From Legionella longbeachae (GTDB taxonomy: Bacteria > Pseudomonadota > Gammaproteobacteria > Legionellales > Legionellaceae), in assembly GCF_004283175.1 (NCBI RefSeq), contig NZ_RXNW01000016.1, forward strand, positions 38,542-102,541: a stretch of DNA of 64,000 bases, in the 5' to 3' direction. The notes beneath the pieces were generated by a model. It was not told the DNA's origin. It did not search any database and worked only from the letters and a program-made list of their open reading frames with translations. Each line of letters begins with the position of its first letter. Within the stretch, counting starts at the first letter, position 1. Positions 28,767 to 39,339 of the stretch are shown here, piece after piece. Position numbers and translations under genes: made by a program.

Positions 28767-30335
28767 CTAGGAATAGCAACAACTACCCTCTGTTATTTTC
28801 TCCTCAGAAGGAGCAGTTAAAGCAAGCTGCGTTGCTTCTTTTTTGCTCTTATGTTGATCATAAGCATGATAAATTTCATAGCCTAAGTACATTGCTGTTA
28901 ATGCTATTGCTGCAGGCCAGCATATAGCAAACGTAGTTATCAAGAGTGCCGGCATTACCGTATTTTTCACCATCGTAAATATAAAATCATTACGTGCCGC
29001 TTGATACTCTTGAAATGCCATATCAAGATCTTTTCCTGAAAGTTGTGCTTGCTCTAATCGCAAACTTTTCTCTTGGAATGTTGAATAAGCACCAGCAGAA
29101 AGATACATTGCTGTAGCCAGGGTACACACAAAAAAACTCGCAACAATCATACCAGGAGGGGTAAATAGCAATGAAGCCGTGAATCCAAGCATCAATAAAG
29201 CTGCTGCTGAAGCTACAAAATAAAAAGTTCCTTGTTTAGTACGCCAATCAATTTCCAATTCTTTTAATTGAGCTTGTAACATAGCTATATGCGCCGCTGC
29301 ATTTTTAATTTCAGTAGCGTCTTTAAGTTGCATCAAGCGTTTATTGTACTCTTCGATTTCCTGCTCATACTGCGCTTTCTTAACGAGATAATCTTGTTTT
29401 GCCAGCTGACATTTATATAAAGTCATACAGACGTCAAATCCTAAAAAGACAGCAGTAATTGCTCCTGCAACAGGACCTGGAATATGGGTAATATGGTTAA
29501 AGTTCGTCAAGAAATTAACAGTAGCCCACACCAGGTCATTAGCAAAATTGCAATGACGCTTATTGAGTTCATATTTAAAACGTTCTAAGGCTGTTGTGTT
29601 GTCCTTTTTTTCTGCGTCAGTTGGGAAGAAGGTATGCCTTATCAATAAGCCTGCATCGATCATAAAGCGCATTAGGAAAAAGCCGACACTAAAATAATTA
29701 AGTATGCCATTTGGAGCTTGTATCACTGAGATTATTTTATCGACATCTGTATGGGTACCCAAAATAGCATCCAATTTATCAATAAATTGTAAGTCTTTTG
29801 CTAATGCAAGGCCTGTTGTTAAAGTGAGTCGACAAAAAACCCAGTACACGCGACACAAATTAGAGTAAGCAACATAATCACGAATTTGTGAGATATGAAA
29901 AGGGGAAGACATCAAATTACGGAAACTTTTCAGATAACTTTGTTTTAAAGATTCAATAAACGCTTCTTCGGAAACGGCATCCTCATTTTTATTTAATAAA
30001 TGATTTTTAATTTTTTTCTTTAAATCTTTATATTCTTCTTCTTTGCTTTGTTGTGAATAGGCTTTATAAAAATTTTCTAACAAAGTGGCGCAATAATAAC
30101 AATACAACCAAAAGGCTTCATTATTGTTATCTTTTTGTTTCTGCAATACCGCAAACGTATGCGCAAACTCAGCCTCAAGCGTCTTTTGGTTTTGTAACAA
30201 AAAGGGATAAGCAATATGGCTCGCCCTGGTTTCTATGTTTTCAATTTTATTGGTTACCGTATCTTTTTTAGGAAGTTCTAGAAAAAACTGGTTTTTGTCG
30301 CTTTTAAAGGCCATATTTTGCTTTGAATAAACCAT
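28767..30335 (-). CDS. Hypothetical membrane protein with Cys-Cys C terminus, candidate effector
   Basis: A 522-residue protein of unknown family. The start is placed at ATG 30335 because GAGAGG lies 6 bases upstream; an in-frame ATG at 30380 has no ribosome site. Helical, charged N-terminal half; a coiled coil around EQEIEEYNKRLMQLKDATEIK; then two hydrophobic hairpins (FYFVASAAALLML... to ...AMYLSAGAYS, and MPALLITTFAICWPAAIALTA). The protein ends EEKITEGSCCYS. The paired Cys near the end recalls lipid-modified C termini, and Glu residues precede it. There is no signal peptide. Membrane hairpins, coiled coil and tail fit a Dot/Icm substrate; this is inference. Confidence 0.65.
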   Translation of the reverse strand: MVYSKQNMAFKSDKNQFFLELPKKDTVTNKIENIETRASHIAYPFLLQNQKTLEAEFAHTFAVLQKQKDNNNEAFWLYCYYCATLLENFYKAYSQQSKEEEYKDLKKKIKNHLLNKNEDAVSEEAFIESLKQSYLKSFRNLMSSPFHISQIRDYVAYSNLCRVYWVFCRLTLTTGLALAKDLQFIDKLDAILGTHTDVDKIISVIQAPNGILNYFSVGFFLMRFMIDAGLLIRHTFFPTDAEKKDNTTALERFKYELNKRHCNFANDLVWATVNFLTNFNHITHIPGPVAGAITAVFLGFDVCMTLYKCQLAKQDYLVKKAQYEQEIEEYNKRLMQLKDATEIKNAAAHIAMLQAQLKELEIDWRTKQGTFYFVASAAALLMLGFTASLLFTPPGMIVASFFVCTLATAMYLSAGAYSTFQEKSLRLEQAQLSGKDLDMAFQEYQAARNDFIFTMVKNTVMPALLITTFAICWPAAIALTAMYLGYEIYHAYDQHKSKKEATQLALTAPSEEKITEGSCCYS

Positions 30336-30505
30336 CCCAAACCTCTCAAAAAATATACAGTAAGTACCGTACGTTATCATTTGATTTTGCTTTTGACAAG
30401 ATATTTGTGTATGTTTTTATTACAATGTTTTCAAAAAACAAATACATCAATGACTGATAATGTGATCTATATTTAGGAGACAACACAACTATTTATGGAT
30501 TGCCA

Positions 30506-31726
30506 ATGACTGACTCTAAAATTGAAAATGTGTCCCCCACATCAGAGGATTTTAAATACGGCATTTATGTTAATGATGTGGAAAAAGATCAAAGCGATCT
30601 TTTACTGCAGATATCAAAGAGTACTTCCAACATTACTTTTCAACCTCCAGATATCAAATTTGAATTTATTGTGGATAATCCTAGCCAGTATCAATCCTAC
30701 GGTTTAGTTCAAAATATTGTAGGGAGTAAACGAGAGGTTATCTATGACACTGGAATTAAATGTGACTTTAATTCCAGTCAGCGAATTCGCGATGGAGGGA
30801 TTGATGCAAGTAACCCTTACTATGATGAGGCTGCGGCAGGTAAAAGTAATAACCCCCTTTTAATTTTATCAGATTGCCCACAATTTAAGATTGAAAAAGA
30901 GACTCAAAGTAAAAAGCAAATCAAGTCTGTTGATGTTAAGGATGAATTTGAAGTATGGTTTTTAGGGATACCAAAAGAAGGTAGCAATGTTATTAAAAAA
31001 ATGCTGTGTAAGTGGAAATTGGAATACTCTGTTTCTTCGGAACAATTGGCTAACCCTTCACCTAATATACCCGTAATTTATAATGTTGAAATGTTACAAA
31101 ATGCTCCATCTTTAGATTTGAAGGTTGATGGGGAGAGACCTGAACAAATTATAAAACCTACGTGGTCTCATTCTGAAGAAAAACCTATTTCTCTAGAAGA
31201 TAGGCCATTAGGGGGAGGCCAAGAAATTATTATGGATGAAGTTAAGAGTCCTGATTTAGATCTACATGGTAAGGGAGATAGGATATTTGATATTATTATT
31301 CAAAAGACAACAGAACTTATCAAAGCAAATAAGACAGATATTAAAAACGAAGACGAAATAAAAATAAAAGTTATAGCAATGTGTGAGCAAAATCTTTCTC
31401 CTGAAGAATTTCAAAAGCAATGTAAGGCAATATTTAAAGAAATTCAGTTTACTGATACAACTAAAAATAAAGAGTATTCCGAAAAAATAAAAAAGGTTGC
31501 GAATCTAACGGGACTCTATACGAAAGTTAATAGCGAAACTAAAAAATTGGATCATCTGAAAGTCTTAGAGAAAGAAGAAACCTTTAAGAAAAAACTGGAA
31601 TCAAATATCGACCCATCCGAAGAGGTTATTCAAAAGAATTCTGATTATAAGAAACATTTTCACGAGCAAATGCCAGTACAAAAGCAAGAAGTAATAATGG
31701 ATAAAAGTAATAAGTTAAATCCGTAG
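30506..31726 (+). CDS. Hypothetical protein, candidate effector
   Basis: A 406-residue, very hydrophilic Lys/Glu/Asp-rich protein that I do not recognise. ATG 30506 is preferred over a TTG two codons upstream. The ATG overlaps the stop of a 4-codon ORF (ATG 30495) in the pattern ATGA. The ribosome site AGGAG at 30475 is unusually far away, so the start is uncertain. Residues about 1-200 look beta-rich, the rest helical and charged. No membrane segment or signal peptide. Divergent from the 522-residue membrane protein. Confidence 0.6.
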   Translation: MTDSKIENVSPTSEDFKYGIYVNDVEKDQSDLLLQISKSTSNITFQPPDIKFEFIVDNPSQYQSYGLVQNIVGSKREVIYDTGIKCDFNSSQRIRDGGIDASNPYYDEAAAGKSNNPLLILSDCPQFKIEKETQSKKQIKSVDVKDEFEVWFLGIPKEGSNVIKKMLCKWKLEYSVSSEQLANPSPNIPVIYNVEMLQNAPSLDLKVDGERPEQIIKPTWSHSEEKPISLEDRPLGGGQEIIMDEVKSPDLDLHGKGDRIFDIIIQKTTELIKANKTDIKNEDEIKIKVIAMCEQNLSPEEFQKQCKAIFKEIQFTDTTKNKEYSEKIKKVANLTGLYTKVNSETKKLDHLKVLEKEETFKKKLESNIDPSEEVIQKNSDYKKHFHEQMPVQKQEVIMDKSNKLNP

Positions 31727-31813
31727 TTTAACTTTTAGGGAGAATCACTTGAACAAAAAAAATCTTAATAATATATAATTTACACTAAGGACGATTTTAT
31801 AGGGAATTAAATC

Positions 31814-32077
31814 ATGCCAAAGAATGAGCTCGTGGAAAATGGCAAAAGACTAGGCAAAATCAAAATCAAACTGCAGGAATATGCAACCCAACTGGAAACT
31901 CAGGCAACAAATTGGGACGAAATAAAAAGAAAAGCAACGGTTACAATGCATTGTAAAAAGACCTGTGCTGATCTCAAAGAAAAACTGGTTGTGCAAAGAA
32001 ATTCATTCGATGACAAAACGCAAAATAAAGAAATACAAGAAGATATAAAAATAAGCAGTACAAGAAACACGCGTTGA
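31814..32077 (+). CDS. Small hypothetical protein
   Basis: An 87-residue, mostly helical, Lys/Glu/Gln-rich protein with no recognised domain. The ATG has only a weak GGGA site upstream. It follows the 406-residue gene by 87 bp on the same strand and may share its transcript. It contains two close Cys (MHCKKTCADL). Confidence 0.45.
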   Translation: MPKNELVENGKRLGKIKIKLQEYATQLETQATNWDEIKRKATVTMHCKKTCADLKEKLVVQRNSFDDKTQNKEIQEDIKISSTRNTR

Positions 32078-32123
32078 TTACGTATTTGAGTAAATTATTT
32101 CGGATTAGTAAGAGGATGATGGT

Positions 32124-33482
32124 TTATTTGCCAATACAAAAACTTGAAAAAATACGCCCTAATAAATCATCAGAACTGAATTCGCCTGTGATTTCACATA
32201 ACGTTTGATGAGCAAGACGCAAATCTTCCGCGAGTAATTCTCCAGCTCGATGTTCTGCTAATTGTTGTTGCCCCACAAGAAGTATATCTTTTGCTTCATC
32301 TAGTGCGCGAAGATGGCGTCTTCTTGCAAGAAATTGTCCTTCATTAGGCTGATAACCTACAACTTGTTTTATCAATTGTTTCAGGGCGTCAACTCCTTCC
32401 CCAGATTTTGCACAGAGGTATACTGAATGATTTTCCACCTGAGCCGATCGCCCTAATGTGTCAATTTTATTAAATAAAGTAATAATAGGAACTTCTGCTG
32501 GTAAGGAGGTTCGAATCTCTTGTGATAAATCGTGATGAAGTTCTAAATCATTAATATCAACAACCAATAAAACACAATCCGCCTTTTTTAATTCTTCCCA
32601 AGCTCGTTTGATTCCTTCTTTTTCCACAATATCATCAGAATCCCGTAATCCGGCTGTATCTATGATGTGTAAAGGAATATCATCCAATAAGATATGTTCT
32701 CGCATTACATCACGAGTAGTTCCTGCTATTTCAGTGACGATGGCTACATCCCGCCCGGCTAAGCAGTTAATTAAGGTTGATTTTCCGGCATTCGGTCTTC
32801 CCGCGATAACTACAGAAAGACCCTCGCGTAATATCACACCTTGATTCGCTTGGGAACGTATGGCATCGAGTTTATCTAATAAATTTTGCAGCAATTGAGC
32901 AACCTTACCGTCGTTAAGAAAATCAATTTCTTCTTCTGGAAAATCAATTGCAGCTTCAACATACAATCTTAGATGTATAATCTGTTCATTTAACTGGGCT
33001 ATTTTAGAGGAAAACTCGCCCTGCAATGATTTGAATGCCATTCTTGCAGCGGTTTGCGAGCTGGCTTGAATTAAATCAGCTATGGCTTCTGCTTGGGTCA
33101 AGTCGATTTTATCATTTAAAAAGGCACGTTCAGAAAATTCTCCGGGTCGTGCTAAACGAGCCCCTAAATGGACGCATTCCTTGGTTAACATATCAAGAAC
33201 AACAGGCGAACCATGTGCCTGAATTTCAACTACATCTTCGCCGGTGAATGAATGAGGTTGTTTAAAATAAATCATTATTCCTTGATCAACCACCGAAATC
33301 TCTTCTTCATTAGAGTGGGAACATGAATAAAAGGAGCAAAAAGTAGCTAATCGAGGCTGCAAGGTCTTATTACCATTTAAGGAAATTGCAATAGAATATG
33401 CTTGGGGTCCTGATAATCTAAGAATACCTACCCCACCCCTTCCAGGTGGGGTAGCTACAGCTACAATTGTTTCTGTGAACAT
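32124..33482 (-). CDS. mnmE: tRNA uridine-5-carboxymethylaminomethyl modification GTPase MnmE
   Basis: A 452-residue GTPase that with MnmG modifies the wobble uridine of certain tRNAs. The N-terminal folate-binding domain begins [22 protein letters not shown]. The G domain carries [11 protein letters not shown] (Walker A), GTTRD, DTAGLRD and FNKID. The C terminus ends with the catalytic C-I-G-K. It follows yidC directly, its ATG abutting the yidC stop codon. Full length, no oddities. Confidence 0.98.
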   Translation of the reverse strand: MFTETIVAVATPPGRGGVGILRLSGPQAYSIAISLNGNKTLQPRLATFCSFYSCSHSNEEEISVVDQGIMIYFKQPHSFTGEDVVEIQAHGSPVVLDMLTKECVHLGARLARPGEFSERAFLNDKIDLTQAEAIADLIQASSQTAARMAFKSLQGEFSSKIAQLNEQIIHLRLYVEAAIDFPEEEIDFLNDGKVAQLLQNLLDKLDAIRSQANQGVILREGLSVVIAGRPNAGKSTLINCLAGRDVAIVTEIAGTTRDVMREHILLDDIPLHIIDTAGLRDSDDIVEKEGIKRAWEELKKADCVLLVVDINDLELHHDLSQEIRTSLPAEVPIITLFNKIDTLGRSAQVENHSVYLCAKSGEGVDALKQLIKQVVGYQPNEGQFLARRRHLRALDEAKDILLVGQQQLAEHRAGELLAEDLRLAHQTLCEITGEFSSDDLLGRIFSSFCIGK

Positions 33483-35153
33483 TTATTTAACTACAGCAAG
33501 TTTTTTAGCAGGTTTTTCGTCGGAAAATTTACGTGTAATATACCATTGCTGTAATATCGATAAGGTATTATTTACAATCCAGTATAGTACTAAACCAGCA
33601 GGGAAACTCCAAAACAGACCAGTGAATAGTACAGGTAAAAACATCATTACTTTCGCCTGCATCGGATCAGGTGGCGCAGGATTTAGTTTTTGTTGAATCA
33701 ACATAGTTGCTCCCATAATCAATGGCAGCACGTGGTAAGGATCAGCATCCGATAAATCTTTAATCCAGAGAATAAATGGTGCCTGTCTTAACTCAACACT
33801 TTCTAATAAAACCCAATATAGAGCGATAAAAACAGGAATTTGGATTAAAATAGGTAAACAACCACCCAATGGATTAACTTTTTCTTGCTTATATAACTCC
33901 ATCGTGGCTTGACTAATTTTTGCTTTATCATCCCCATAACGCTCGCGTAATGCCTGCAATTTGGGTTGTAATTTACGCATCCCTGCCATTGATTTATAAC
34001 TCGCTGCAGATAAACGATAAAACGCCAGTTTAATCAAAACAGTTACTAGGACAATAGACCAACCCCAGTTCCCCACTACATTATTAATAATTTTCATCAA
34101 AGAGAAAAGTAATGAAGACAAGAACCATAAAATTCCGTAATCAACTGTGAGATCAAGTGAAGGAGCAATGCCTTTTAGGGTGCTGGTGATCTCTGGCCCT
34201 ACATAAAGCTTAGAACCTAAAGTCTTTTCTTGGCTTGGTTGAAGTGTAATTGGCTGACTTACCGCTCCTATAGTGTAATCATTATTTACAGCTCGAGTAT
34301 AGAATTTATTGGTTGAATTAACATCAGGAATCCAGGCACTTAAAAAATAGTGCTGTTGCATAGCAACCCAGCCGCCTTTGCTGTCTACGTCCAGATTAGT
34401 TTTATTCATATCACTAAAGCTTACTTTCTGATAACGATGCTTCCCTGGCTCAGAATAAGAAGCACCAGTATAGGAGCCTACATGAAATACACTTGATTTA
34501 TCTTCTTTTGGAGAACTGCGTATCAATTGGGTATTCATATACCCAGTCCACTCGCCATTCCCCTGATTAACAATTTTGTACTCTACATCAATAACATAAC
34601 TACCTTTGGTAAAGGTAAATTCCTTTTTTACATCAAGTCCATCTCCATTTTTTCCATTAAGAGTGACAACAAGTTGCTTCTGATTTGGGTCTAATTCGTA
34701 TTGTTGTTGTGGTGATGTAAAATTAAAATTTAGAGCTTGAATATTTTGTCCTGAAGCTACAAAAAGATTGCTACTTGCAATATATCGTTCATTGGGTTGA
34801 TTTTGTAAAAGAAGGAACGGCTTATTTTTTTCTTCAATACTTTGCGGGTAAGCAAGCAATTGACTTGAAACAATATCCCCTTGTTGTAAGTCAATACCTA
34901 TATCTAAAACGTCGGTTTTAACATGGATTATTGGTGCGTTACTTGTTTTTACGTCATTAGCCGGTGTTATTGATGTTGCGACAGCAGTAGATGGAGCCAT
35001 TTGTGGCAATAGTGGCTCACTGTTTTGTTGATTAGTGATGGCACTATCTGTTGGCGCAGGCTTAGTAGGATAGTCTATTTGCCAGGCATTCCAAAGTGAT
35101 AAGCTTATTAGCGCGAGCGCCATGTATAAAATAACTCGTCGTATATCCATCAA
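33483..35153 (-). CDS. yidC: Membrane protein insertase YidC
   Basis: A 556-residue inner-membrane insertase. One N-terminal helix ([17 protein letters not shown]) is followed by a large periplasmic beta domain (about 60-340) and the conserved C-terminal five-helix core ([21 protein letters not shown], with the hydrophilic-groove arginine region, then [18 protein letters not shown]). Basic C terminus. It overlaps yidD by 4 bp and lies in the standard rpmH-rnpA-yidD-yidC-mnmE order. Confidence 0.98.
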   Translation of the reverse strand: MMDIRRVILYMALALISLSLWNAWQIDYPTKPAPTDSAITNQQNSEPLLPQMAPSTAVATSITPANDVKTSNAPIIHVKTDVLDIGIDLQQGDIVSSQLLAYPQSIEEKNKPFLLLQNQPNERYIASSNLFVASGQNIQALNFNFTSPQQQYELDPNQKQLVVTLNGKNGDGLDVKKEFTFTKGSYVIDVEYKIVNQGNGEWTGYMNTQLIRSSPKEDKSSVFHVGSYTGASYSEPGKHRYQKVSFSDMNKTNLDVDSKGGWVAMQQHYFLSAWIPDVNSTNKFYTRAVNNDYTIGAVSQPITLQPSQEKTLGSKLYVGPEITSTLKGIAPSLDLTVDYGILWFLSSLLFSLMKIINNVVGNWGWSIVLVTVLIKLAFYRLSAASYKSMAGMRKLQPKLQALRERYGDDKAKISQATMELYKQEKVNPLGGCLPILIQIPVFIALYWVLLESVELRQAPFILWIKDLSDADPYHVLPLIMGATMLIQQKLNPAPPDPMQAKVMMFLPVLFTGLFWSFPAGLVLYWIVNNTLSILQQWYITRKFSDEKPAKKLAVVK

Positions 35154-35398
35154 AAATTCTCATTGTTAGGAAGTACAGGATCATAACCACCCTTAGACCA
35201 GGGATGGCAACGCAATAATCGTTTAAGAGCCATCCATACACCTTTGGTTATGCCGCATTGCATGATAGCACTTTCTGCATATTGCGAACAACTCGGGTAA
35301 TAACGGCAGCTAGGTTTCAGCAAAGGACTAATCAAAAATTGATATATTTTAATGGGAAAACAAACTATTTTTCGTAAACCGAGGTTAATTTTTTCCAT
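35150..35398 (-). CDS. yidD: Membrane protein insertion efficiency factor YidD
   Basis: An 82-residue protein with the YidD signature: [23 protein letters not shown] and the ending [15 protein letters not shown]. It is membrane associated through an amphipathic helix and assists YidC-dependent insertion. It overlaps rnpA (34 bp) upstream and yidC (4 bp) downstream. Confidence 0.96.
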   Translation of the reverse strand: MEKINLGLRKIVCFPIKIYQFLISPLLKPSCRYYPSCSQYAESAIMQCGITKGVWMALKRLLRCHPWSKGGYDPVLPNNENF

Positions 35399-35709
35399 GT
35401 TTTGCCCAATCTAGCGTTTATATTTGCATTTGTCTGTTTTGCAACGCCTTGTCTTGCTAAAAAAATTATATCGACTGAGGGTAATTCTTCGTATCGAAAA
35501 CTTTCTCTTAACAGCCGTTTGATGCGATTTCGATCATGGGCTTTTGCTATCATTTTTTTTGATAGCGCAAGCCCTAGTCTTGCATAACCTAAATTATTTT
35601 TTCTATAAAGAATAATAAATTCAGAGGTTACAATTTTACTCGCTTGTTCAAACACATGACTATAATCATTTTTTGTTATTAATCGCTGTGTCTTTTTAAA
35701 TGCAAACAC
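35365..35709 (-). CDS. rnpA: Ribonuclease P protein component
   Basis: A 114-residue basic protein that assists the RNase P RNA in maturing tRNA 5' ends. The RNP motif region [17 protein letters not shown] is clear. It starts with GTG at 35709, immediately after the rpmH stop codon, and its end overlaps yidD. Confidence 0.96.
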   Translation of the reverse strand: MFAFKKTQRLITKNDYSHVFEQASKIVTSEFIILYRKNNLGYARLGLALSKKMIAKAHDRNRIKRLLRESFRYEELPSVDIIFLARQGVAKQTNANINARLGKTWKKLTSVYEK

Positions 35710-35844
35710 TTAAGCAGTCAAACGTTTACGACCTTTAGCTCGACGACGTTTGATTACTAATCTACCTGCTCGAGTAGCCATACGCTGACGAAAACCATGA
35801 TCGCGTTTGCGCTTTAAATTACTGGGTTGAAAGGTGCGTTTCAT
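35710..35844 (-). CDS. rpmH: 50S ribosomal protein L34
   Basis: A 44-residue, highly basic ribosomal protein. It begins [19 protein letters not shown] and ends with the Arg/Lys-rich GRKRLTA. Length and sequence are typical of L34. It heads the rpmH-rnpA-yidD-yidC-mnmE operon, read away from the origin gap. Confidence 0.97.
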   Translation of the reverse strand: MKRTFQPSNLKRKRDHGFRQRMATRAGRLVIKRRRAKGRKRLTA

Positions 35845-36780
35845 GATGAACCTGTTAATAAAATTCTAAGGCTCGCAATGATAGAGAACTTTTTTTCTAC
35901 TGTCAATTTAGCATTTGATTATTTTTTGTGTATTTATTTTCTTGTACGCGTATTTTGTTCGCCAGCTAATAACATAATCATTTTTTATATTTTAAATTTT
36001 TTATTGTTATTAGTGACAAAGACTTCTGTTGATAACTTTTAAAAATAGTTTAAAAATAATAGGTTATGTTAATGCAAACTCTGTTTAAAACCTCTTTTTA
36101 CTGCTGTGATCTTTCTGTATGTATTTTTTCAATTTGATTTACACACAAGGTTATTATCATCTTATACTCTATTTATGATCTTACTTATTCATTGATCTTT
36201 TCACATCTATTAACAATGACTTTTTAGGTGTTAAAGGAACACTTTATTATTTTTTCATGATTGATTAATAGAGGTGCTCGGCTCTATTTAAAGTTAAATT
36301 AGTGAGTTATGCTGGTTGTACTCTATAGAAACGTTTAATTTTGATGTATTGGTCTATAGTCTTAAAATTCAATTAAAAATTTTAATTCTAAAAATCCATA
36401 CTTTTTTTGTGGATAACTTTCTTTTATATTAAAGCCTGAGTATAATTCGAATGCAGCTGCGCCTTAGTGAACTGAAGAAATTTTTCTTTAGGGTCTGTTA
36501 CAAGCGGTTTACATTGACTACTGGTTACGCTTTATACGCCATATCCAACTTTGCTAGAACCTAATATTGGTTCAATATAGATTCATACCGTTTGGATCTC
36601 GCGTATAAACCATGAGATGTTGAGAATCAGAATGTATTGCCGACAAGCCCTAGCTTCATGCAAATAATTTACATGCTTAATTATATTGCTGTCCGGGTAT
36701 TTTCAGTGGCATATTTTAATACTGTGATTATTAGTTTTAAATATTCTTTTTAACATTCTTCTTTGATGAGGGGTTACGTT
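35845..36780. other. Probable replication origin region (oriC) between rpmH and dnaA
   Basis: An AT-rich, gene-free gap of over 900 bases between divergent rpmH and dnaA, the usual oriC position in Gammaproteobacteria that keep this order. A perfect DnaA box lies on the minus strand at 36408-36416 (TGTGGATAA) and a one-mismatch box at 36027-36035 (TGTTGATAA). I saw few other good boxes, so origin activity is inferred from context. It must also contain the rpmH and dnaA promoters. Confidence 0.5.
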
Positions 36781-38157
36781 GTGTCAGCATCCGTTTGGCA
36801 AAAATGTTTAGGTCTATTGCAAGATGAGTATTCTGCGCAACAATTCAATACTTGGTTGCGCCCTTTACAGGCTCATACTGATGAGCAACGTTTGATTTTG
36901 TTTGCTCCCAATCGTTTTGTCGTCGATTGGGTTAAAAAACATTTCTTTTCTCGAATTGAAGAGTTAATTAATCAGCTTTCTGGTGATCAAATCAAATCTG
37001 TTTCTATAGAAATAGGTAGTAAAACCTCTAATAATGATTCTGATTCGAGTTCTACAGGATCGATTAGAACGCCAGTCAATGTATCGGCTAATTCAACGGA
37101 AGTTAAAGCGACTCCTAAAAAGGCTGTTGATTACAAAAGCAGTCATTTAAATAAAAAATTTGTTTTTGAAAGTTTTGTTGAAGGTAATTCCAACCAATTG
37201 GCTCGTGCTGCGTCAATGCAAGTTGCTGAGCGACCTGGTGATGCATACAATCCTTTATTTATTTATGGTGGGGTAGGTTTAGGGAAAACACATTTGATGC
37301 ATGCTATTGGTAACTCAATATTAAAAAATAATCCAGATGCTAAGATATTGTATTTACATTCGGAACGTTTTGTTGCCGATATGGTTAAGGCGATTCAGAC
37401 GAATTCAATCAACGAGTTTAAACGTTTTTATCGTTCACTTAATGCTTTACTTATTGATGATATTCAGTTTTTTGCGGGTAAGGATCGCTCTCAAGAGGAG
37501 TTTTTCCATACTTTTAATGCATTGTTAGAGGGGCAGCAACAGATTATTTTAACAAGCGATCGTTATCCTAAAGAAATTGAAGGCATGGAGGAGCGCTTGA
37601 AATCTCGATTTGGTTGGGGGTTAACCGTAGCTGTAGAACCGCCAGAACTCGAAACTCGTGTCGCTATTTTAATCAGTAAAGCAGAGCAATCCAATATAGA
37701 TTTACCTTATGAAGTGGCTTTTTTTATTGCGAAACGAATCCGTTCCAATGTCAGAGAGCTTGAGGGAGCATTGCGTAGGGTTATCGCTAATGCTCACTTT
37801 ACTGGAAAGCCAATTACCATTGAATTCGTCCATGAAGCTTTGCGTGATCTTCTCGCATTACAAGATAAATTAGTTACAATAGAGAATATTCAAAAAACTG
37901 TTGCTGAGTATTACAAGGTCAAAGTGGCTGATTTATTGTCGAAGCGACGTAGCCGTTCTATTGCAAGGCCTCGACAAATGGCTATGGCCTTAAGTAAAGA
38001 GTTGACCAACCATAGTCTGCCTGAAATAGGTGATCATTTCGGTGGCAGAGATCATACAACTGTGATTCATGCATGTAGAAAGGTTAAGGAGTTAATTCAA
38101 GATGATAGTGATTTTGCTGAAGATTATAAGAATTTAATGCGTATTTTATCCTCTTAA
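36781..38157 (+). CDS. dnaA: Chromosomal replication initiator DnaA
   Basis: A 458-residue initiator. Domain I begins [21 protein letters not shown]. The AAA+ domain has [16 protein letters not shown] (Walker A) and [20 protein letters not shown] (Walker B). Domain IV ends with the DNA-binding signature [14 protein letters not shown]. The start is taken as GTG 36781, with AGGGG 7 bases upstream and known DnaA N termini fitting it. An ATG at 36763 would add six unlikely residues. Followed by dnaN after 78 bp. Confidence 0.98.
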   Translation: MSASVWQKCLGLLQDEYSAQQFNTWLRPLQAHTDEQRLILFAPNRFVVDWVKKHFFSRIEELINQLSGDQIKSVSIEIGSKTSNNDSDSSSTGSIRTPVNVSANSTEVKATPKKAVDYKSSHLNKKFVFESFVEGNSNQLARAASMQVAERPGDAYNPLFIYGGVGLGKTHLMHAIGNSILKNNPDAKILYLHSERFVADMVKAIQTNSINEFKRFYRSLNALLIDDIQFFAGKDRSQEEFFHTFNALLEGQQQIILTSDRYPKEIEGMEERLKSRFGWGLTVAVEPPELETRVAILISKAEQSNIDLPYEVAFFIAKRIRSNVRELEGALRRVIANAHFTGKPITIEFVHEALRDLLALQDKLVTIENIQKTVAEYYKVKVADLLSKRRSRSIARPRQMAMALSKELTNHSLPEIGDHFGGRDHTTVIHACRKVKELIQDDSDFAEDYKNLMRILSS

Positions 38158-38235
38158 TACACAGCGTGTATTATTTAATAAACACTTTATATCAGCGATT
38201 TTAATCTTTTCCCGAAATTAATTAGGAGTTCTATT

Positions 38236-39339
38236 TTGTTTGAATTCACTATTAAAAAAGAGGATTTACTTCCTCCTCTACTTGCTGTTGCTGGAGCTGT
38301 GGACAAAAAGCAATCATTAGCTATATTGTCTAATTTTTTTCTTAAACTGTCTGATGGCTTATTAAATATCACTGCTACAGATTTAGAGATCGAAATTTCT
38401 GCTCAAGTCGCTTGTGTGTCCAAACATAGTTCAGGAAGTATTACGGTTCCAGCAAAGAAATTTATTGACATTATTCGTTCTCTTGATGATGAAACAAGCC
38501 CTGATGTGCTTGTTAATAATTCTCTTTTAACCCTTAAACAAGGACGTAGCTCTTTTAAACTTACAACCTTGCCTGCAGAGGGGTATCCTCTTAGTGAGGA
38601 TGAATGTAACGAAGTCGAATTAACACTCCCTCGTTTGGTATTGTTGAAATTATTGCAATCTACTCATTTTGCAATGGCTCAACAAGATGTCCGCGTTTTT
38701 CTCAATGGTTTGTTTCTTGATTTTGAACCTAACCTTATTTCTGCTGTTGCTACAGATGGGCACAGGATGGCTATTTGTCGTTATCAATGCTCTAATATTA
38801 GTGATAAAAAATTACTACTCCCCAAAAAGGGGGTTCAAGAGTTATTGCGGATTCTTAATTACATTGATGATGAGGAAATTTTATTAACAGCAGGAAAATC
38901 TCATTTTAAATTAATAACGCGACAGTTTGTCTTTATATCTAAACTAATTGAAGCACGTTTTCCTCCTTACACTAAAGCAATACCAAGAAATCAAGATAAG
39001 CATATTCTAATAGATTGCTCTGTTCTTAAGCGTTCATTATCGCGTATCGTTATTTTAGCACACGAAAAATCAAAAGCTGTTATGCTTCATTTACAACCAG
39101 GAATGCTTACCTTAATCGCTAACAATAATGAACAAGAAGAGGCTGTAGAGTCACTTATTGCTGAAACCCAGGGGGATGAATTAAAAATTGGATTGAACGC
39201 AACTTATTTGTTAGATGTTCTTTCTCATTTTGGTGAAGGGCAAATTCGTTTGTCTTTATCAAATACGGATAGCAGTATTTTAATCGAATCATTAAATGAT
39301 GAAGATTATCAATATATTATCATGCCAATGAAAATATGA
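38236..39339 (+). CDS. dnaN: DNA polymerase III beta sliding clamp
   Basis: A 367-residue clamp made of three repeated domains. MFEFTIKKEDLLPPLLAVAGAVDKKQ is the typical start, AVATDGHRMAICRY marks the middle domain, and YIIMPMKI is the usual end. The start is TTG at 38236 with AGGAG 7 bases upstream. The stop overlaps the recF start as ATGA. Confidence 0.97.
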   Translation: MFEFTIKKEDLLPPLLAVAGAVDKKQSLAILSNFFLKLSDGLLNITATDLEIEISAQVACVSKHSSGSITVPAKKFIDIIRSLDDETSPDVLVNNSLLTLKQGRSSFKLTTLPAEGYPLSEDECNEVELTLPRLVLLKLLQSTHFAMAQQDVRVFLNGLFLDFEPNLISAVATDGHRMAICRYQCSNISDKKLLLPKKGVQELLRILNYIDDEEILLTAGKSHFKLITRQFVFISKLIEARFPPYTKAIPRNQDKHILIDCSVLKRSLSRIVILAHEKSKAVMLHLQPGMLTLIANNNEQEEAVESLIAETQGDELKIGLNATYLLDVLSHFGEGQIRLSLSNTDSSILIESLNDEDYQYIIMPMKI

